DNA from: Collinsella aerofaciens
Lineage (GTDB): Bacteria; Actinomycetota; Coriobacteriia; Coriobacteriales; Coriobacteriaceae
Assembly (NCBI GenBank): GCA_905213325.1
Contig: CAJMHW010000030.1
Coordinates: forward strand, 1 to 23,572
Length of the DNA: 23,572 bases
Direction: 5' to 3'
Part shown: positions 1 to 7,300 of the stretch, one piece after another
Numbering within the stretch: position 1 is the stretch's first letter
How the letters are laid out: each line of letters starts with the position of its first letter
Notes under the pieces: generated by a model
What the model was told of the DNA's origin: nothing
Database searches by the model: none
What the model saw: only the letters and a program-made list of their open reading frames with translations
Program-made: the position numbers and the translations under genes

Positions 1-1032
1 CGGCTGTGGGGCGGCCTGCTGCTGTGCCTGGCCGGCGGCGAACAGCTGGCTGGCGTTCATGCCGCCCATGCCGCCTGCCATGCCCATGCCCATAAAGCCT
101 GCCATCGCGCCGTTGGGGTTGGCGGCTGCCGCGCGCATTGCGTCGCTCTGGGCGCTGGCAATGTTGGCGGCTGCCATGGTGGGATCGCGCATGACCGCGG
201 CCTTCTGCAGATCCTTGATCATCTGCTCGTCTTCTTGCGAGGCGGCGATGGAGTTGACGCCAAAGCTCACGATCTCGACGCCGCGCAGGTCACGCCAGTC
301 GGCAGAGAGGACCTCGTTGAGCGCGCGGGCGAGCTCGGTGGTGTGGCCGGGGATGGCGCTGTAGCGGATGCCCATCTCCGAGATCTTGGCAAAGGCGGGC
401 TGCAGGGCGGTGAGCAGCTCGGACTTAAGCTGGCTGTCGATCTTGTCGCGCGTGTAGCTATCGGTCACGTTGCCGCATACGTTGGTGTAGAACAGCAGCG
501 GGTTGGTGATGCGGTACGAATACTCGCCGTTGCAGCGCACGGAGATGTCAACGTCCAAGCCGATGTTGTTATCGACCACGCGGAAGGGCACGGGTGAGGC
601 GGTGCCGTACTTGTTGCCGATGATCTCCTTGGTGTTGATGAAGTAGACGCGCTGATCCTTTCCCGCGTCGCCGCCAAAGGTAAAGCGGCTGCCGATATTG
701 GCGAAGGTCTCCTTGATGGAATCGCCCAGGTTGCCGCTAAAGACGCTCGGCTCGCTGCCGGTATCGAAGACGAACTCACCGGGCTCCAGCGCGACTTCGA
801 TGATCTTGCCGTTTTGCACCACGAGCATGCCCTGTCCGTCGTTGACGGCGATGACCGAGCCGTTGGAGATGACGTTGTCCTCGCCGCGCGTGTTGGAGCT
901 GCGGCCACCGGTACGTTTGCTGCCCTTGCAGGCCAAGACGTCAGCAGGCATCGATTCGCAGTAGATAAATTCCTTCCACTGGTCGGCCATGACGCCGCCG
1001 GCAGCTCCCAATCCAGCTTTCAAGAGTCCCAT
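1..1032 (-). CDS. SPFH-domain protein, YdjI/virion-core-like (3' end beyond window)
   Basis: The reading frame runs from ATG at 1032 (GAAAGGAAG Shine-Dalgarno just upstream) through 344 codons and leaves the window still open, so the C-terminus is missing. It begins MGLLKAGLGAAGG and continues into an SPFH-like beta-rich domain at about residues 30-270, with recognisable stretches such as GMLVVQNGKIIEV, EPGEFVFDTGSEPS and GVEIVSFGVNSIA. After about residue 290 comes a Met/Gly/Ala-rich low-complexity linker (GFMGMGMAGGMGGMNASQ). In this family that linker usually leads to a C-terminal zinc ribbon, which would lie outside the window. The family includes Bacillus subtilis YdjI, which is membrane-associated in a stress complex with PspA. 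It is the last visible gene of a three-gene operon with two zinc-ribbon proteins. Family assignment is from motif memory. Confidence 0.85.
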   Translation of the reverse strand, partial: MGLLKAGLGAAGGVMADQWKEFIYCESMPADVLACKGSKRTGGRSSNTRGEDNVISNGSVIAVNDGQGMLVVQNGKIIEVALEPGEFVFDTGSEPSVFSGNLGDSIKETFANIGSRFTFGGDAGKDQRVYFINTKEIIGNKYGTASPVPFRVVDNNIGLDVDISVRCNGEYSYRITNPLLFYTNVCGNVTDSYTRDKIDSQLKSELLTALQPAFAKISEMGIRYSAIPGHTTELARALNEVLSADWRDLRGVEIVSFGVNSIAASQEDEQMIKDLQKAAVMRDPTMAAANIASAQSDAMRAAAANPNGAMAGFMGMGMAGGMGGMNASQLFAAGQAQQQAAPQP

Positions 1033-1080
1033 GGTGATCTTCCTTTCTCGTCAAAGGCCGGGTGGTATTGGTTGGATTGC

Positions 1081-2403
1081 TTAGTCGTCCTTGTCGTCTT
1101 TCATGACAACGGTGGTCTCGGTGTGGCTGAAGGTGTCGTGTTTCTCGGTCAGGTCGAGCTCGCCACAATACTCATCGGCACAGGTTGCTTCGTTGGCCGT
1201 CTTGAGCTGGCCTACCAGTAGCACGTCTCCGATAATCACGATGATCAGCGGCGCGATGATATTGATGAGGATGCCCTCGATATCAAAGGTGAGGTAATCC
1301 GGATCGAAGGCGTATTCCCCCATAAAGAGAATCTGGGAGAGGATAAATCCGATCATAAAGAACAGCACCGAGGCGATGGCGAGCTTGGGCTTGGAGCAGG
1401 GGAGCTCGCCGACCAAGCGGCCGGTCTGGCCGTTCATGGCAAACAGGTAGCTCTTGCCGTTCCACGAGGTGGAGAGCATCCAGACGGGGAACAGGGCGTA
1501 GTCGCTGTCTTCCCAGGTGTAGTCGAACTGCTTGCTTTCGACCGTGGCATCGTCGTATTCGTCGACGACGGTCTCGCGCAGGGCCGAGATCGTGCTTTCT
1601 TCCATACGGCGCTCGGCGCGCGCCTTGCAGGTCTCGCAGTCCTCGTCGTAACGGTTGGCGATGTAGCCGGGCATATATGCGACCGAGAACGGACGCAGTG
1701 CGTCGTAGTCAAACGGCTCGATGGCGTCCATGTGGCCGTCGGGCATCTTGGATGATCCGTCGACGGGCACGCGCTTAAACGAGATATTGCCCTTGCGATA
1801 GGCATCGTAGTGGTCGGTGGTCGTGACGGTGCGGTCGGATTCCTCGGTCACGGTCTCGTTGGTCGCGTCAAAGTACACTTCGCCGTCAACGCGGGCGCCG
1901 TAGAGCCAAAACGGCACGTAGACACCTTGGACCTCGTCGATGTGGTTGCCGGTGACAAAGCTCTTGGGCAGCAAGATCTTGCCCTTGTAGTGTTCCTTGA
2001 GTGCGGCCGTGACGTCATCGCGCCCGAGCTTAAACGGAATCACCAGGTCGGGCGAGAAGTCGCCAGAGAGCTGGCCGGGCGCCACGGCGGAGTTGCCGCA
2101 GTACGGGCAGGTGGTGACGGCGACGGTGCCGTCGGACACGAGCTCGGCGCCGCACGACGAGCAGATGTAGCCGGCGTTTTGGGCGAGTTCCTGCACCGCG
2201 TCGTCGGCGACGGGCTTGGGCGTTGCGGCTGCTGCATCGGCTTTGGCATCTGCCTTGTCCTGGCGCTCGCGATAGAGGGCCTCGACTTCTTCGACTTCAA
2301 AACGAGAATCGCAGTAGTCGCAGACGAGCTTTTGCTCGGCACTGGCAAAGTGAAGGGGGCCGCCACACGCGGGGCATTGATAGTTGACGCTCTCGAAGGC
2401 CAT
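1081..2403 (-). CDS. Zinc-ribbon membrane protein (TFIIB-type ribbon, two C-terminal TM helices)
   Basis: This is a 440-residue protein with ATG at 2403 preceded by AAAGGA. Two zinc ribbons are visible at the N-terminus: C10/C13 with C28/C31, and C81/C84 with C99/C102. An Ala/Asp/Lys-rich linker separates them. The middle part is a soluble domain containing another CxxC (in DCETCKARAE). Two hydrophobic segments near residues 340-400 (around IASVLFFMIGFILSQILF and INIIAPLIIVIIGDVLL) predict a membrane hairpin, and the tail is highly acidic and charged. The layout, zinc ribbon plus C-terminal membrane helices next to an SPFH protein, resembles Bacillus YdjG, which anchors YdjI to the membrane. 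The gene lies 24 nt after the DUF4428-type gene and 48 nt before the SPFH gene, so co-transcription is likely. The molecular function is unknown. Confidence 0.85.
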   Translation of the reverse strand: MAFESVNYQCPACGGPLHFASAEQKLVCDYCDSRFEVEEVEALYRERQDKADAKADAAAATPKPVADDAVQELAQNAGYICSSCGAELVSDGTVAVTTCPYCGNSAVAPGQLSGDFSPDLVIPFKLGRDDVTAALKEHYKGKILLPKSFVTGNHIDEVQGVYVPFWLYGARVDGEVYFDATNETVTEESDRTVTTTDHYDAYRKGNISFKRVPVDGSSKMPDGHMDAIEPFDYDALRPFSVAYMPGYIANRYDEDCETCKARAERRMEESTISALRETVVDEYDDATVESKQFDYTWEDSDYALFPVWMLSTSWNGKSYLFAMNGQTGRLVGELPCSKPKLAIASVLFFMIGFILSQILFMGEYAFDPDYLTFDIEGILINIIAPLIIVIIGDVLLVGQLKTANEATCADEYCGELDLTEKHDTFSHTETTVVMKDDKDD

Positions 2404-2427
2404 GATCGGTCCTTTCGCTGCCGGAGG

Positions 2428-3165
2428 CTATGCGCCGATGGCGCCGCCGCAGTATTCGCAGCGCCCGCTGGCATCGGGAATGGTGGTGGCTCCGCAGAAG
2501 GGGCAGGTCACCGCGGTCTTGGGGGCCTTGGCGGCCACGACGCTGTCGCGCGTCTCCTGACGCAGCTGCACCAGCGCATCGCGGACTTCGGTTGCCTGGC
2601 GCTTGGCCTCGCGATATTCGATGGAGCCGCGCTGATCGATGGTGGAGTCGTTCACGCGCAGGTTGATCTCGGTAAAGTACGGCGTGTTGACGTGGATGGT
2701 CAGATTAAAGTCGTAATCCAGGTCGTAGCGCGGCGGGTTGTAGCTCTCGCGCTCGCCGTCCTTGGTCTCGCGATAGATCTCGGTGCGTTGCTCGTCGATA
2801 TCCATATCGCAGCCGAGTACCTGCGAGAACTCGATGATGTCGGGATTGGCGTCGCGCCAGCGGCTTTGCGAAGTGATGATCAGCAGGCCCGCGTCTTCAT
2901 CGAGCATAATATTGGTGCGCCCGGCAGAAAGCGTGCGCGTGGGGTTGAACGAAGACAGGCGCTCGGCGTTGGCCTCGCGGTAGGCGAGTTGCTCACGGAT
3001 ATCGTCCGCGGTGCTGGAGCGATAGCCGTGAAAGTAGGGGGAGAGCTTGCCGGCGCACTCTTTGCACAGGTAGCCTTCATTGATTTTTGTCTTACCTAGA
3101 AGTCCCAGCTCGGTACCGCAAATCGCGCACTCTTTCTTCTCGAACATCTTGTCAAAGAAGCCCAT
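2428..3165 (-). CDS. DUF4428-type double zinc-ribbon protein
   Basis: This is a 245-residue protein with ATG at 3165 and a strong GGGAGG Shine-Dalgarno. The N-terminus carries a CxxC pair (C13, C16) and a second pair (C34, C37) in the arrangement typical of DUF4428 treble-clef domains. The C-terminus is a second zinc ribbon (C221, C224, C236, C239). Between them is a beta-rich region containing VLGCDMDIDEQRTEIYRE, plausibly a PH-like or YdjH-like fold, but I cannot assign it firmly. No transmembrane helix is seen. It is the first gene of the minus-strand operon that continues with the zinc-ribbon membrane protein and the SPFH protein. Function is unknown. The cluster suggests a cell-envelope or membrane-stress assembly in which zinc ribbons mediate protein contacts. 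Confidence 0.8.
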   Translation of the reverse strand: MGFFDKMFEKKECAICGTELGLLGKTKINEGYLCKECAGKLSPYFHGYRSSTADDIREQLAYREANAERLSSFNPTRTLSAGRTNIMLDEDAGLLIITSQSRWRDANPDIIEFSQVLGCDMDIDEQRTEIYRETKDGERESYNPPRYDLDYDFNLTIHVNTPYFTEINLRVNDSTIDQRGSIEYREAKRQATEVRDALVQLRQETRDSVVAAKAPKTAVTCPFCGATTIPDASGRCEYCGGAIGA

Positions 3166-3552
3166 GGCTGCCTCCCATCAACAGGTAGCGTGTGTCACTT
3201 TTGATGATGGGGGAGTGTGCGATTCTTCGCGATACCCAGACGGCTCAAGGAGTCTCCACAACTGGGACACATGGCCCATTTTTGACTAGTCATTGGGGAC
3301 GTTCTTAAACGACTAGTCGCGGGGGACACTCTTCGGCCACTCATTGGGGACGTACTTAAATGAGTGGTAGTTGGAGACACTCCTGGCCGAGCTAGAGATC
3401 GCGCGCGCCCCTTCTGGTCCATGCGGCTCAAAATCGCGGCGTGATGTGGACGGCTGGGGTCGAATTGGCAACATTTCGAGCCTGGCTTCGATATTGAGAC
3501 TGGTTCTTTATTAAAATGGAATTCCAGACAATTGAGCGGCCGGGGGTTAACC
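3166..3552. repeat. Divergent intergenic region filled with palindromic repeats
   Basis: This is the 387-bp gap between two divergently transcribed genes. The centre holds two hairpins of the 13-nt-loop family. The first is at 3284-3318, with an 11-bp stem containing one A/C mismatch around loop GGGGACGTTCTTA at 3295-3307. The second is at 3337-3367, with a perfect 9-bp stem CCACTCATT / AATGAGTGG around loop GGGGACGTACTTA. Related GGGGACACTC-type sequences lie at about 3321-3333 and 3371-3384, and a degenerate inverted version lies at about 3249-3264. The remainder, 3390-3552, must contain the promoter of the membrane-LuxR gene, but I see no convincing -35/-10 pair. Confidence 0.75.
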
Positions 3553-5097
3553 ATGAGGGGCATGGGAGACACAACCGCATATCTGCGTCGGGGCATTCGG
3601 GAGATTATATGCCTGGCGCTGTTCTTCTTCACGTTTTTGGCGTGCGAGTATCTCTTTGATGTGCGCATAGCCGAGTTCGTGCCATCGAGTGAGGTCGTCA
3701 TCTACGAGAGCATCGTTGTCGGCGCGAGCGTGATTGGCTTTTTCGTGCGCCCATTTCTGTACTATCGCCTTCCCCAGACGATCGATGCGACGAGCGATAT
3801 TACAGGCGTGCTGTTGGTATCGGCGTTGCTGCTGATGATTACGGCAGTGCGGTTTGAGGTAGTAATTGCCGGCGGCCTGGTGGCGTGCTGCGCCCTGGGC
3901 TATTGCGGATCGACCGCCCATGCCAATCTTGCGCGGCGTTTTGCGCAGACGCCCTGCCTGGCGCGCGCCGCCGCACTTTCCTATGCCATGGGCGTTCTGG
4001 TGCAGGTTCTCAACCACATGGTGATGCCTGTCGGCATTCCTCAGCAGGCTGTTCTGGTCGTCTGTGCGATCGCGCAGGTGGCGTTGCTCCACGGTGCCCG
4101 ACGCGCCAAGCTGCGCGACGAGTCCGATCCCAACTTTGAACCCAGTGCTGCCGGGCTTTCGGTAGATGCTCTGGAATATGGCGCCAAGTGGCATGACGAT
4201 CCCGAGGCAAAGGCGGCATTCCGTCGCGCCGTAGTTCGCCTGACCGTGGCGACGGCGTATCTTTCCAGCGTATTCGCCGCTCTCAACGCGGGCTTCACGA
4301 CCCTGCATGCTGTCGGAGCCGTCGATTTGGGCGATTGGCCGCGCCTGCTGCTTGTCGTGAGCTCGTTGGTCGCTGGCGCACTATTTGACCTGCACGGCCG
4401 CTCGTATATGAATATCGGCATGACATGTGCCGCCATACTGTCCACGCTTTCGTTCTTTGTGCTCATCGTCGATGGTAATGGCGGCAACGAGCTTGCTGCC
4501 ACGATCATCTTTTATCTGGGCTCGGGCTTTTTCGTGGTGTTCTTTACCACAAAATATGCCGCCGTCTCGCTCTATGCGCGCTGGTCATATTTTTGGCCGT
4601 GCATGGGTCGCGTCGTCAACAACGTGTGCTCGATGCTCGTGACGGCGCCGGCGGTGGCGATCATCTCGAGTCAAAACGTGCTGGCTGCGGTCGGTGCGGC
4701 GCTCGTGATGTTTGTGGGCATTGCGATTACGCTGCTGGGGCAGTTGGGGCAACGAGCCGATGATGCCGTGATGCAGGATGGCCTGCCGCTTGCCACCGAC
4801 GATCTTGGTGGGGATCTTGCGCCCACATGCTCCGACCCCGAGCCCGTGGAGGCAGCGGAGCTCACGTCCGATGAACGCCTCGATGCTTTCGTCGCCACCT
4901 TTGGGCTTACAGAGCGCGAGCGCGATATTCTTGAGGCCTTGGTCGTTTCGGACCAGAGCGTTCAGGACATCGCCACAACGCTCTTCCTTTCGCGCTCCAC
5001 GCTCTATCGCCACATTTCCTCAATCAACAAGAAGACCGATACCGCCTCGCGCGTGGCCCTCATCAACTTCTTCTGGTCCTGGACGCCCAAGGACTAG
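3553..5097 (+). CDS. Membrane-embedded LuxR-family regulator (MFS-like N-terminus + LuxR HTH)
   Basis: From ATG 3553 the product has 514 residues. I prefer this start because GGGGG lies 5 nt upstream of the TTAACC before it. A TTG at 3532 in frame and an ATG at 3562 are weaker alternatives. The first roughly 400 residues are a series of hydrophobic segments (for example IICLALFFFTFLACEYLF and TIIFYLGSGFFVVFFTT), consistent with about 12 transmembrane helices of major-facilitator type. A hydrophilic linker is followed by a C-terminal LuxR helix-turn-helix at about 450-512, with LTERERDILEAL and SRSTLYRHISSINKK. Fusions of this type are abundant in Coriobacteriia and are usually unlinked to a kinase. 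They probably sense a small molecule at the membrane, but the ligand and targets here are unknown. No neighbouring metabolic gene suggests a regulon. Confidence 0.88.
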   Translation: MRGMGDTTAYLRRGIREIICLALFFFTFLACEYLFDVRIAEFVPSSEVVIYESIVVGASVIGFFVRPFLYYRLPQTIDATSDITGVLLVSALLLMITAVRFEVVIAGGLVACCALGYCGSTAHANLARRFAQTPCLARAAALSYAMGVLVQVLNHMVMPVGIPQQAVLVVCAIAQVALLHGARRAKLRDESDPNFEPSAAGLSVDALEYGAKWHDDPEAKAAFRRAVVRLTVATAYLSSVFAALNAGFTTLHAVGAVDLGDWPRLLLVVSSLVAGALFDLHGRSYMNIGMTCAAILSTLSFFVLIVDGNGGNELAATIIFYLGSGFFVVFFTTKYAAVSLYARWSYFWPCMGRVVNNVCSMLVTAPAVAIISSQNVLAAVGAALVMFVGIAITLLGQLGQRADDAVMQDGLPLATDDLGGDLAPTCSDPEPVEAAELTSDERLDAFVATFGLTERERDILEALVVSDQSVQDIATTLFLSRSTLYRHISSINKKTDTASRVALINFFWSWTPKD

Positions 5098-5218
5098 CGT
5101 ATGAGCCGCCGCCCAGTTCCTTACTCTAACGGGGGGATGTGGCCTCAAAGCACGCCCACATCGACGCCTCGCCTGCGCTAAACTGAAGAGCACGTACGCA
5201 ATTACGAGAGGAGCCCGC

Positions 5219-5902
5219 ATGGAGGCTTACAAGCAAGAGTTCATCAAGTTTATGGTTGAGTCCGACGTTCTTAAGTTCGGCAGCTTTACGCTCAAGAGCG
5301 GCCGTCAGTCCCCGTTCTTTATGAACGCCGGCGCTTACGTGACGGGCTATCAGCTCAAGAAGCTGGGCGAGTATTACGCTCAGGCCATCCACGATAACTT
5401 TGGCGACGACTTTGATGTGCTGTTTGGACCGGCCTACAAGGGTATTCCGCTGGCCGTCGTGACCGCAATTGCCTACCACGAGCTGTACGGCAAGGAGGTC
5501 AAGTACTGCTGCGACCGCAAGGAGGCCAAGGACCACGGTGCCGATAAGGGCAACCTGCTGGGTTATGAGCCCAAGGACGGCGACCGCGTGGTCATGGTCG
5601 AGGACGTCACCACCAGCGGCAAGTCCATCGACGAGACCTATCCCAAGGTTAAGGCTGCTGCCGATGTCGAGATTAAGGGCCTGATCGTGTCCCTCAACCG
5701 CATGGAGGTCGGCAAGGGTGGCGTGACCACCGCGCAGAAGGAGATCGAGGCCAAGTACGGTTTCCCCGTCGCGAGCATCGTCTCCATGGCCGAGGTCGTC
5801 GAGACCCTCTACAACCACGAGATCGACGGCAAGGTTGTCATCGATGACGAGCTCAAGACCGCCATCGACGCCTACTACGAGCAGTACGGAGCACGGGAGT
5901 AG
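5219..5902 (+). CDS. pyrE: Orotate phosphoribosyltransferase
   Basis: This 227-residue protein starts at ATG 5219 after GAGAGGAG. The enzyme joins orotate to PRPP to form OMP, the fifth step of de novo pyrimidine synthesis, in the cytosol. The PRPP-binding signature is at residues 124-138 (VVMVEDVTTSGKSID). The N-terminal substrate region FTLKSGRQSPFFMNAG is also typical, and GPAYKGIPLAV matches the conserved pyrophosphate-loop region. Length fits the family. It appears monocistronic, with no other pyr genes nearby, and is followed 3 nt after its TAG stop by a 12-bp hairpin that begins a large structured element. Confidence 0.95.
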   Translation: MEAYKQEFIKFMVESDVLKFGSFTLKSGRQSPFFMNAGAYVTGYQLKKLGEYYAQAIHDNFGDDFDVLFGPAYKGIPLAVVTAIAYHELYGKEVKYCCDRKEAKDHGADKGNLLGYEPKDGDRVVMVEDVTTSGKSIDETYPKVKAAADVEIKGLIVSLNRMEVGKGGVTTAQKEIEAKYGFPVASIVSMAEVVETLYNHEIDGKVVIDDELKTAIDAYYEQYGARE

Positions 5903-5905
5903 GTA

Positions 5906-6074
5906 GTTACGCGGGTTTACCAACCCGTGTAACGGCTCGACGCTGCGCGGGCCGCATTTGGACAATCTGACGTTCAACTTCAAGGGCGCGACCAGAAGGT
6001 CAGCGCCCTTTCGTTTCACGTCACCTTGTCTCAAATGCGGCCCGCTCGCTGGCGCTACCAAAACATCGGCGTTG
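5906..6074 (+). other. 169-nt structured intergenic element, copy A
   Basis: The element starts 3 nt after the pyrE stop. It contains hairpin 1 (5906-5917 with 5922-5933, 12 bp, loop TACC) and a linker GCTCGACGCTGC. A long outer stem follows (5947-5965 with 6026-6045, 19 bp with one bulge). The outer stem encloses an inner hairpin (5982-5993 with 5998-6010) that has stem-top GACC/GGTC, loop AGAA and a bulged A. The tail is CCAAAACATCGGCG. It aligns without gaps to 8935-9103. Stem sequences differ between copies while pairing is kept, and linkers are nearly identical. No T-tract follows, so it is not a canonical intrinsic terminator. The strand of action is assumed from the adjacent gene. Confidence 0.8.
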
Positions 6075-6080
6075 CCGCGC

Positions 6081-6136
6081 TAGTCATCGGGGACGTTCTT
6101 GTTTGACTGGTCGTTTAAGAGCGTCCCCAATGACTA
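6081..6136. repeat. Inverted doublet of 13-nt-loop hairpins (REPIN-like)
   Basis: The first unit has stem AGTCA/TGACT around GGGGACGTTCTTG (6089-6101). The second unit is inverted, with GTCGTT (6110-6115) and AATGAC flanking TAAGAGCGTCCCC (6116-6128), the reverse complement of the same loop class. The two halves are also complementary to each other over the whole 56 bp with a few mismatches, so a single long cruciform is possible. Confidence 0.75.
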
Positions 6137-6145
6137 CTTAGGAAT

Positions 6146-6209
6146 GAGCGTGGATAATCTCCCGTTTTTGGCCCCCGTGTGGGCTCAAAGTGGGAGATTA
6201 TCCACGCTC
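6146..6209. repeat. Perfect 18-bp inverted repeat
   Basis: Arms at 6146-6163 and 6192-6209 are perfect reverse complements (GAGCGTGGATAATCTCCC on the left). The 28-nt centre can itself fold through GGCCC / GGGCT. A partial third copy of the arm end (CAACGCTCATTC) occurs at 6231-6242. The sequence differs from the 13-nt-loop family. Function is unknown. Confidence 0.75.
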
Positions 6210-6309
6210 GTTGGATAGGTGTCCGAAAATCAACGCTCATTCGGTTGGCGCAGGGGCAAGCTGTTTTCCGCTGTGGTGCCACATGTGAGCCTGGCCTCCT
6301 GTGCCAGAT

Positions 6310-6394
6310 TCTAATAACGAGTTTACGGAATAAATAGTTATTAGAGCTGAAATGGCCGACCTAATGACGAGAAGTCGTTATTAGGTCGGCCATT
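6310..6394. repeat. Two AT-rich nested palindromes
   Basis: A 9-bp inverted repeat TCTAATAAC / GTTATTAGA lies at 6310-6318 and 6337-6345. It is followed by a 20-bp inverted repeat, 6351-6370 with 6375-6394, with one G/T wobble and a GAAG loop. Both contain the words CTAATAACGA or CTAATGACGA. The second hairpin is strong enough to stop or stabilise a transcript, but there is no U-run on either strand. Confidence 0.65.
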
Positions 6395-6422
6395 AGTCAT
6401 TGGGGACGTTCTTAAATGACTA
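6394..6422. repeat. 13-nt-loop hairpin overlapping the end of the MurR/RpiR gene
   Basis: The perfect stem TAGTCATT (6394-6401) and AATGACTA (6415-6422) encloses GGGGACGTTCTTA (6402-6414). The stop codon of the minus-strand regulator is the final TAG of the stem, so the repeat supplies the gene's stop codon. Confidence 0.75.
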
Positions 6423-7274
6423 CTTGAGCCCGGGCAGGCGGGTGTAGGGGAACGAGCGCTCCAGGAATTCGGCACAGCGGGCGTAGTCTTTGGCGAAGTA
6501 GCTGCTGTAGAGCGAATCGAGCACGTATTGCACGGCGATGTGGCTTGCGAACTGCGTGATGCGGTGCGTCATGCTCTCGTGATCGCTCACCGTAAGGTAG
6601 GCGGCAAAGCCGGGGTGAATGCGCGCGCAGTAGGGCGTGCCGATGATGATGACCGGGACATGCCGGCTGCTGAGGATCGGCAAGATTTTCTTGAGGTTGG
6701 GCGCAAGGCCGCTGTAGGAGATAACGATCGCCACGTGGTCGGCGCCCGAGGCGAGCGCCGTGCGCACCTGTGCCTCGATGTTGTCGTAGCATGTGGCGCT
6801 CTTGCCGACGGAGAGCAGGCGATCGCGGAACATGCCAGCCGGATAGAGGTTGTGCGAGCCCGTGTAGATGTCGACCTGTCGGGCGTTCGCGATGAGCTTG
6901 ACGGCTTGGTCAAGCTGCGTGGGGTCGAGCAGCTCCTGCGTTTCGGCCAGCGTGGTCTGGTAGAGTCCCTCCATGCGCTCCATAACCTGCGCAGGCGTGG
7001 AAGTGGCATCGAAGGGAAAGTTGATATCAACGTCGCGCCGGTTTCCCGCCTCGGTTGCTAAGCGAATAAGCTCGACCTTGAGATCTTTGAAGCCCTCGAG
7101 GCCGAGCTTTTTGCAAAAACGGTGCACGCTCGCGACCGAAACGTTGGCGCGCGCGGCAAATTCTTTAATAGAAAGCCCGCGGATGTCCTCGCCGATGGCA
7201 AGGGCTGCAATGCCGAGCTGCTGCTCGGTGGGGGTGAGCCCCTGTGCCTCGGTAATCTTGCGTTTGATATCCAT
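6420..7274 (-). CDS. MurR/RpiR-family transcriptional regulator
   Basis: This 284-residue protein uses ATG at 7274, chosen because GGGAG lies 7 nt upstream. An upstream in-frame TTG at 7304 lies inside a repeat and is less likely. The N-terminal HTH_6 domain spans about residues 1-77, with the helix-turn-helix near SIKEFAARANVSVASVHRFC. A SIS phosphosugar-binding domain covers about 125-255 (VDIYTGSHN, VAIVISYSG). Members sense phosphorylated sugars and usually repress a linked sugar-uptake or catabolism operon. Here the nearest candidate is the divergent PTS EIIA gene, though no sugar-specific enzyme is adjacent. The stop codon lies in a palindromic repeat. Confidence 0.9.
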   Translation of the reverse strand: MDIKRKITEAQGLTPTEQQLGIAALAIGEDIRGLSIKEFAARANVSVASVHRFCKKLGLEGFKDLKVELIRLATEAGNRRDVDINFPFDATSTPAQVMERMEGLYQTTLAETQELLDPTQLDQAVKLIANARQVDIYTGSHNLYPAGMFRDRLLSVGKSATCYDNIEAQVRTALASGADHVAIVISYSGLAPNLKKILPILSSRHVPVIIIGTPYCARIHPGFAAYLTVSDHESMTHRITQFASHIAVQYVLDSLYSSYFAKDYARCAEFLERSFPYTRLPGLK

Positions 7275-7300
7275 GCGAACTCCCACACTCGCCAAACCTA

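Noticed and set aside
1810..3099. A 429-residue plus-strand open frame
   Set aside because: It is antisense to the two zinc-ribbon genes, which have ribosome sites and intact cysteine motifs; GC-rich third positions create such long antisense frames.
3284..3367. CRISPR array, because of repeated GGGGACG words
   Set aside because: Only two units, irregular spacing, each with its own palindromic stem; no cas genes in the window.
5906..5933. Simple intrinsic terminator of pyrE
   Set aside because: The 12-bp hairpin has no U-run after it and is part of a much larger conserved structure; termination is possible but not shown.
5126..6061. A 311-residue minus-strand open frame across pyrE
   Set aside because: Antisense to pyrE and running through the structured element; no family features.
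5906..6074. Possible integron attC site, because structure is conserved more than sequence and it follows a stop codon
   Set aside because: The ends read GTT...AAC, the opposite of the attC RYYYAAC...GTTRRRY arrangement; there is no integrase and the flanking genes are housekeeping genes.
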